Below the pieces are notes generated by a model. That model searched no databases, was not told where the DNA came from, and worked only from the letters and a program-made list of their open reading frames with translations. Positions 60,359 through 64,000 of a stretch of DNA of 64,000 bases are shown in pieces (position 1 is the first letter of the stretch; each line of letters begins with the position of its first letter). Source of the DNA: Pseudolabrys sp. (lineage in GTDB: Bacteria; Pseudomonadota; Alphaproteobacteria; Rhizobiales; Xanthobacteraceae); assembly GCA_022841665.1 (NCBI GenBank), contig JALHRB010000005.1, positions 62,001 through 126,000 of the forward strand, in the 5' to 3' direction. A program made the position numbers and the translations under genes.

Positions 60359-61623
60359 TGGCCCGCGTTCGGCCGCCGCCGCTGGCCGCCTTCGCCGTTC
60401 TGGCGCGGTCCGCCTTGCCGCGCGCCTTGCGGACGCGCCGCCGGCGCGCCTTCGGCGCCGCCCACGGTGACCTTGGCGCCGTCGGTGAGGCGGGCAAAGC
60501 CGGTGGTCACCACGCGCTCGGGCGGCGTCACGCCGCTTGCCACCACCGTCTGCGTCTCGTCCTGCTTCTGCACCTGGACCGGGCGCATGACGACGCCGTT
60601 GTCGTCCTGCACCACGTAGACGAAGGTGCCGTTCGGCCCGCGCTGCACCGCGCCGGTCGGGATCGTGACTACCTGCTGCAGTGTGTTGATCAAAAGCCGC
60701 ACGTTGACGAACTGGCCGGGCCACAGCTTGAGGTCCGCGTTCGGGAAATCGGCCTTCAGCCGCACCGTGCCGGTCGAGGCGTCAACTTGGTTGTCGACCA
60801 CCACTAACGTGCCGCTGTCGATCACCTCGCCGGTGTCGGAGCGCATGGCGTCGACGGAAAGCGGCCCCTTGGCGAAGGCGGCGTTCACTTCGATGATGTC
60901 CTGCTGCGGCAGGTTGAACAGCACCGAGATCGGCTTGAGCTGGGTGATGACGACGATGCCGGCCGTGTCGGACGCGCGCACGATGTTGCCTTCGTCGACC
61001 TGGCGGATGCCGGTGCGGCCGTCGATGGGCGCGCGAATAGTGGTGTAATTGAGCGTCGCCTGCGCGCTCTCGACCGCGGCCTGGTCGGCCTGCACCTGCG
61101 CGGTGTATTGCGCCACCAGCGCGCGCTGGGTGTCGAACTGCTGGCGGTTGATGGCGTTGCTGGCGGCGAGCTTCTCGTAGCGGTCGAGGTCGTTCCTGGC
61201 ATTGGCGAGCAGCGCCTCGTCCTGCGCCTTCTTGGCCGCCGCCTGGTCGTAGGCCGCCTTGAAGGTGGCCGGATCGATGCGCGCCAGCACGTCGCCCTTC
61301 TTGACGTCCTGGCCTTCCTTGAAGGCGACCTCGATCAGCTTGCCTTCGACCTGCGGGCGCACCGTCACGGTGTTGAGCGCGCGCACGGTGCCGACCGCGT
61401 TGATGTAGACCGGCACGTCGGCGCGGGCGGCGTTGGCGGCGAGCACCGGCACCGGGCCGGTCGCGCCGGCAAAGCGTCCGCGAGGTTGTTGCGGCGCCGG
61501 GCTGCCGCCGAACACGTAATAAAGCGCCGCCGCGGCGCCGATCAGCACCACGCCGATGGCGACGGCGCGGCGCCTGCGCGTGCCGGTCGTCTGGCGCAGC
61601 TTTTGCGGCAGCTCACCGTGCAT
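60355..61623 (-). CDS. mdtA: RND efflux periplasmic adaptor, MdtA-like
   Basis: 422 aa. One N-terminal membrane anchor (about 20-40) is followed by barrel-sandwich, alpha-hairpin and beta-barrel domains: NAVGTVRALNTVTVRPQVEGKL, FKEGQDVKKGDVLARIDP, IRAPIDGRTGIRQVDEGN. The C-terminus is a long Gly/Gln/Arg-rich tail (EGAPAARPQGARQGGPRQ onward), predicted disordered. It bridges pump and outer-membrane channel. The start overlaps the outer-membrane factor stop by 11 bases. Confidence 0.92.
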   Translation of the reverse strand: MHGELPQKLRQTTGTRRRRAVAIGVVLIGAAAALYYVFGGSPAPQQPRGRFAGATGPVPVLAANAARADVPVYINAVGTVRALNTVTVRPQVEGKLIEVAFKEGQDVKKGDVLARIDPATFKAAYDQAAAKKAQDEALLANARNDLDRYEKLAASNAINRQQFDTQRALVAQYTAQVQADQAAVESAQATLNYTTIRAPIDGRTGIRQVDEGNIVRASDTAGIVVITQLKPISVLFNLPQQDIIEVNAAFAKGPLSVDAMRSDTGEVIDSGTLVVVDNQVDASTGTVRLKADFPNADLKLWPGQFVNVRLLINTLQQVVTIPTGAVQRGPNGTFVYVVQDDNGVVMRPVQVQKQDETQTVVASGVTPPERVVTTGFARLTDGAKVTVGGAEGAPAARPQGARQGGPRQNGEGGQRRRPNAGQ

Positions 61624-63106
61624 TCGACGCCTCCACCGGCAGAGGCCGCCAGCCGCCGCCGAGCGCCTGATAGAGGCTCACCACCGCCTGCAGATGCGCG
61701 AGCCGCGCCTGCACCAGCGTGTCGAGCGCCTGATACAGCGTTTGCTGCGTTTGCAGCACGGTAACCAGGTCGATGGTGCCTTCGCTCAAGCGCTGCTCGG
61801 AAATGTCGAAGGCGCGGCGCGAGCTCGCCACCACGTCGCGCTGCAGGCGCTCGCGCAGCGCGGTCTGCCGAATGGCGTCGAGCGCGTTCTCCACGTCGGC
61901 GAAGCCGGAGATCACCGCCTTGCGATAGGTTTGCAGCAGCTCGTCCTGCCGGCCCTTCTGCAAATCGAGATTGCCGAGCAGGCGGCCGCCTTCGAAGATC
62001 GGCTGCGTCAGGCCGGCGGCGGCGTTGTAAAACATCGATTCAGGCCGCAGCAGCGTCTTGAGCACCGCGCTCTGATAGCCGCCCTCGCCGGTGAGCGTGA
62101 TGCTCGGCAGGAATTGCGCGCGCGCGTTCTCCACGTTGGCATTGGCGGAGGCGAGGTTGGCTTCGGCCTGGCGGATGTCCGGCCGCTGCGTCAGCAGTTC
62201 AGACGGCAGGCCCGGCGTCACGCGCGGCACGGCGATGCTGTTGAGCGAGCCGCCGCGCACGCGCACGCTTTCCGGCGAGCGCGCCATCAGCACGGCGAGC
62301 GCATTACGGTTCTGCGTCAGGGTCTGCTCGAGCGGCGGAATCGCCGCGCGCAAGGTGGCAACCACGCTCTCCTGCTGCGAGGTTTCGAGCGCGGAGGCGG
62401 TGCCGGCGTTCACCCGCTGCTGGATCAGGTTGAGCACGCGGCTCGCGCTTTGCAGGTTGTCGCGCGCGACGCGCAGGCGGTCCTGCGACGACAGCACCAG
62501 GAAGTAGGCATTGGCCGCGCTCACGACGGTGGTCAGCCCGACCACCTCGCGGTCGAAGCGGCTCGCCACCGCAAGCTCTTCAGACGCGCGCAGCGCGGAG
62601 CGGTTCTTGCCCCAAAAGTCGATCTCGTAGCTCGCCGACAGCGAGGCCGAGAGATTGTCGCGCTCGGAGCTGCCCGACGACGTCCCGCTGCCGCCCAGCG
62701 TCTGCGAGGAGCGCGAGCGCGCCGCGCTGCCGTCGAGATCGACCGCCGGCAGCAGAGCCGCGCCGGTGATGCGCGCCTGCGCGTCGGCCTGCACGATGCG
62801 GGCGACCGCGGCCGCGACGTCGAGATTGGCCTCGCGCGTCTGCTCTATGATGTCGGTCAGTTCGCGCGAGCGGAAGCCGCGCCACCAGTCGAGCGGCGGC
62901 GTCGCGATTTCTGCCGCGCGCGGATTTTTCGGCCCGTTGCGGTAGGCCTGCGGAATGTCGAGCCCGGGCTCGGGGGGATCGCCGGAAAGCAGGCAGCCGC
63001 CGAGCGGCAGCGTCAGGCAAAGCGCTTGCAGCATGGTCAAAAACGGGCGTCCTTGGCGTTTCGTTCCCGCCCCCGCGGCGCCCCGCGCCCTCGATCCGCA
63101 ACGCAT
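61613..63106 (-). CDS. Outer-membrane efflux lipoprotein, NodT/OprM type
   Basis: Up to 497 aa. LTLPLGGCLLSG is a lipobox, so mature protein begins at that Cys and is lipidated. The rest is the TolC/OprM repeat of two outer-membrane-efflux domains (WWRGFRSRELTDIIEQT; IRQAEANLASANANVENARAQFLPSITLTG). Start uncertain: ATG 63106 gives an Arg-rich leader, and ATG 63034 begins just before the lipobox. First gene of the efflux operon OMF-adaptor-RND-RND. Confidence 0.88.
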   Translation of the reverse strand: MRCGSRARGAAGAGTKRQGRPFLTMLQALCLTLPLGGCLLSGDPPEPGLDIPQAYRNGPKNPRAAEIATPPLDWWRGFRSRELTDIIEQTREANLDVAAAVARIVQADAQARITGAALLPAVDLDGSAARSRSSQTLGGSGTSSGSSERDNLSASLSASYEIDFWGKNRSALRASEELAVASRFDREVVGLTTVVSAANAYFLVLSSQDRLRVARDNLQSASRVLNLIQQRVNAGTASALETSQQESVVATLRAAIPPLEQTLTQNRNALAVLMARSPESVRVRGGSLNSIAVPRVTPGLPSELLTQRPDIRQAEANLASANANVENARAQFLPSITLTGEGGYQSAVLKTLLRPESMFYNAAAGLTQPIFEGGRLLGNLDLQKGRQDELLQTYRKAVISGFADVENALDAIRQTALRERLQRDVVASSRRAFDISEQRLSEGTIDLVTVLQTQQTLYQALDTLVQARLAHLQAVVSLYQALGGGWRPLPVEASNAR

Positions 63107-63150
63107 ACGAAAAACTTTCTGGCTTACTGAAAACCCGGGACTTACCCGGA

Positions 63151-63633
63151 CTACCTTGGTGTGCTTGCGGTTCGCCGTCCCGGCGGCCAGTCGGCCACCG
63201 CCTTGCGGCCCGCCGGCGACATCTTGGCCGTCGCGTCGGCGAACACGTCTTGCAGGATCTGGTCGAAGCTCTGCCGCGCCGCGCGCGTCTTCGCCATCGC
63301 CGCGCGCGTAGCCTCCGGATTGTAAGGCTCGGCCCGCATCGAGGCACGGATCTCGTCCTGGGCGCCGCGGTATTGTGTTTGCGCGCCTTCCAGCGCGCCG
63401 CGCTTGCCGTCGAGCTCGGCGCGCAGGATGGCGGCGTCGGCCGCCGGCAGGCTGGCCGCCAGCCGCTCGACGCGCACGAACACGTTGCGGTCCCAGGTTG
63501 GCGCCGGCGCTGGACGTATTGCCATTGCGATCGCGATGCCGATGAAGAACAAATTGAGCGCGAGCGATCCCAGCAGCAGCCAGCGCATGCCGCTGCGTGC
63601 GCGCGCCGCCGGAACGAAATGGGTGGCGCTCAT
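63151..63633 (-). CDS. Periplasmic heavy-metal-sensor-like protein (Spy/CpxP/ZraP-type helical protein)
   Basis: 160 aa. One N-terminal membrane helix (about 16-38, MRWLLLGSLALNLFFIGIAIAM) is followed by an Ala/Arg-rich, all-helical domain, the layout of the heavy-metal resistance family PF13801. Such proteins bind misfolded proteins or metals in the periplasm and often modulate ECF sigma systems. It overlaps the next gene upstream (63630-63971) by four bases. Confidence 0.75.
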   Translation of the reverse strand: MSATHFVPAARARSGMRWLLLGSLALNLFFIGIAIAMAIRPAPAPTWDRNVFVRVERLAASLPAADAAILRAELDGKRGALEGAQTQYRGAQDEIRASMRAEPYNPEATRAAMAKTRAARQSFDQILQDVFADATAKMSPAGRKAVADWPPGRRTASTPR

Positions 63634-63971
63634 TGGCGTGCTCCGCCGAAAGGTTCGGCCTCGAAGATCGAGCCGAAATCCCGGCTCGCCGACATGAAGG
63701 GCGCGTCGAGCTGGTCGAACGGCCGGTCGAGCCCGGCGATGCCGACCATGAAGCCGGCGGCGGCGCAGCAGGCGAGCGCGGCCATGCGCGGCCAGGATGG
63801 CGCGAAGTCCCACTTGAGCAGAATGCCAGGAAGCTGGCGCAGCGACATCTTCTGCCGCGGCAGCGGGCCGGCCAGCCGCTTGAGCACGCGCGCGGCCGCT
63901 TCCGCGTCCGCCTGCGAAGGCTCGCGCTTCAAGGCGCCTTTGAGAAGTGTTTCGAACTGCTCGTTGTTCAT
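63630..63971 (-). CDS. Small membrane protein, anti-sigma-factor-like
   Basis: 113 aa. An N-terminal cytosolic helical part (MNNEQFETLLKGALKREP) is followed by one membrane segment near residues 62-80 (RMAALACCAAAGFMVGIAGL) and a short outer tail. The layout fits a membrane anti-sigma factor, between a periplasmic sensor-like gene and an upstream gene ending one base before this ATG. The name is inferred from layout only; no zinc-finger HxxxCxxC is present. Confidence 0.55.
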   Translation of the reverse strand: MNNEQFETLLKGALKREPSQADAEAAARVLKRLAGPLPRQKMSLRQLPGILLKWDFAPSWPRMAALACCAAAGFMVGIAGLDRPFDQLDAPFMSASRDFGSIFEAEPFGGARQ

Positions 63972-64000
63972 CTAGCTATCCTCATCCAGTACATCGCCCA
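63972..64000 (-). CDS. C-terminal end of an upstream gene, possibly an ECF sigma factor (partial)
   Basis: The last eight whole codons, read from the window edge, are GDVLDEDS followed by TAG, touching the start of the anti-sigma-like gene. Too short to identify. The neighbourhood (membrane anti-sigma-like protein, periplasmic sensor-like protein) makes an ECF sigma factor the best guess. Confidence 0.3.

Noticed and set aside
57614-60619. A 1001-codon open frame on the plus strand opposite mdtB
   Set aside because: The product is Arg/His/Gly-rich with no domain, lies wholly antisense to a well-supported RND gene, and arises from GC bias at third positions. The same applies to long frames at 26501-28876, 29192-31417 and 55037-56932.

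Overview
The window is about 67% GC, gene-dense DNA with short, often 1-11 base, gene overlaps. Gene content (several branched-chain-amino-acid-type ABC systems, CO-dehydrogenase-type molybdenum hydroxylases, NitT/TauT-type uptake, MdtABC-type efflux, FNR/FixK-like boxes) and GC-rich intergenic palindromes suggest an alphaproteobacterium of the Hyphomicrobiales (Bradyrhizobium / Rhodopseudomonas / Xanthobacteraceae-like). This is inferred from gene families; no rRNA or tRNA gene was seen. It looks like chromosome; the only module resembling a mobile cargo is a Fic/HTH pair at 52.9-54.0 kb.

Layout. 1-7.8 kb: the end of an acyl-CoA dehydrogenase, an EamA exporter, a BKACE enzyme, two cation/proton antiporters, and a cobalamin-binding protein beside a DUF6580 membrane protein. 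7.9-10.2 kb: molybdate transporter modABC, with ModC ending inside a repeat. 10.3-15.1 kb: a MarR remnant, a TSUP permease, a cyclase-family hydrolase and a NitT/TauT-type ABC transporter. 15.3-32.3 kb: catabolic region 1, with an alpha/beta hydrolase, SDRs, a DUF1989 protein, an ABC transporter with fused LivH-LivM permeases, a MarR regulator, an MBL-fold hydrolase and a molybdenum hydroxylase operon carrying two large subunits for one FAD subunit and one Fe-S subunit. Three transcription units here share an operator-like motif. 32.4-40.5 kb: envelope and polysaccharide-modifying genes (MBOAT, SGNH, PIG-L, DUF5009), a Cys-rich secreted protein, an amine-oxidase-like flavoprotein and two small proteins of 29 and 56 aa. 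40.5-52.9 kb: catabolic region 2, an eight-gene operon (flavoprotein, SDR, DUF1932 dehydrogenase, PaaG, PaaI, ACMSD-like amidohydrolase, extradiol-type dioxygenase, aspartate-dehydrogenase-like protein) divergent from a complete five-gene branched-chain-type ABC transporter. 52.9-54.0 kb: 'mobile mystery' proteins A and B under an AT-rich operator array. 54.0-63.1 kb: an outer-membrane factor, adaptor and two RND pumps in mdtABC order. 63.15-64 kb: a heavy-metal-sensor-like periplasmic protein, a small anti-sigma-like membrane protein and the last codons of another gene.

How they work together. Molybdate uptake could supply the molybdenum hydroxylases. The two catabolic regions each pair an ABC importer with oxidoreductases and hydrolases, as expected for growth on aromatic or heterocyclic compounds; their substrates cannot be read from sequence. 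GC-rich palindromic repeats occupy about ten gene junctions, including positions inside operons, and one supplies the modC stop codon.
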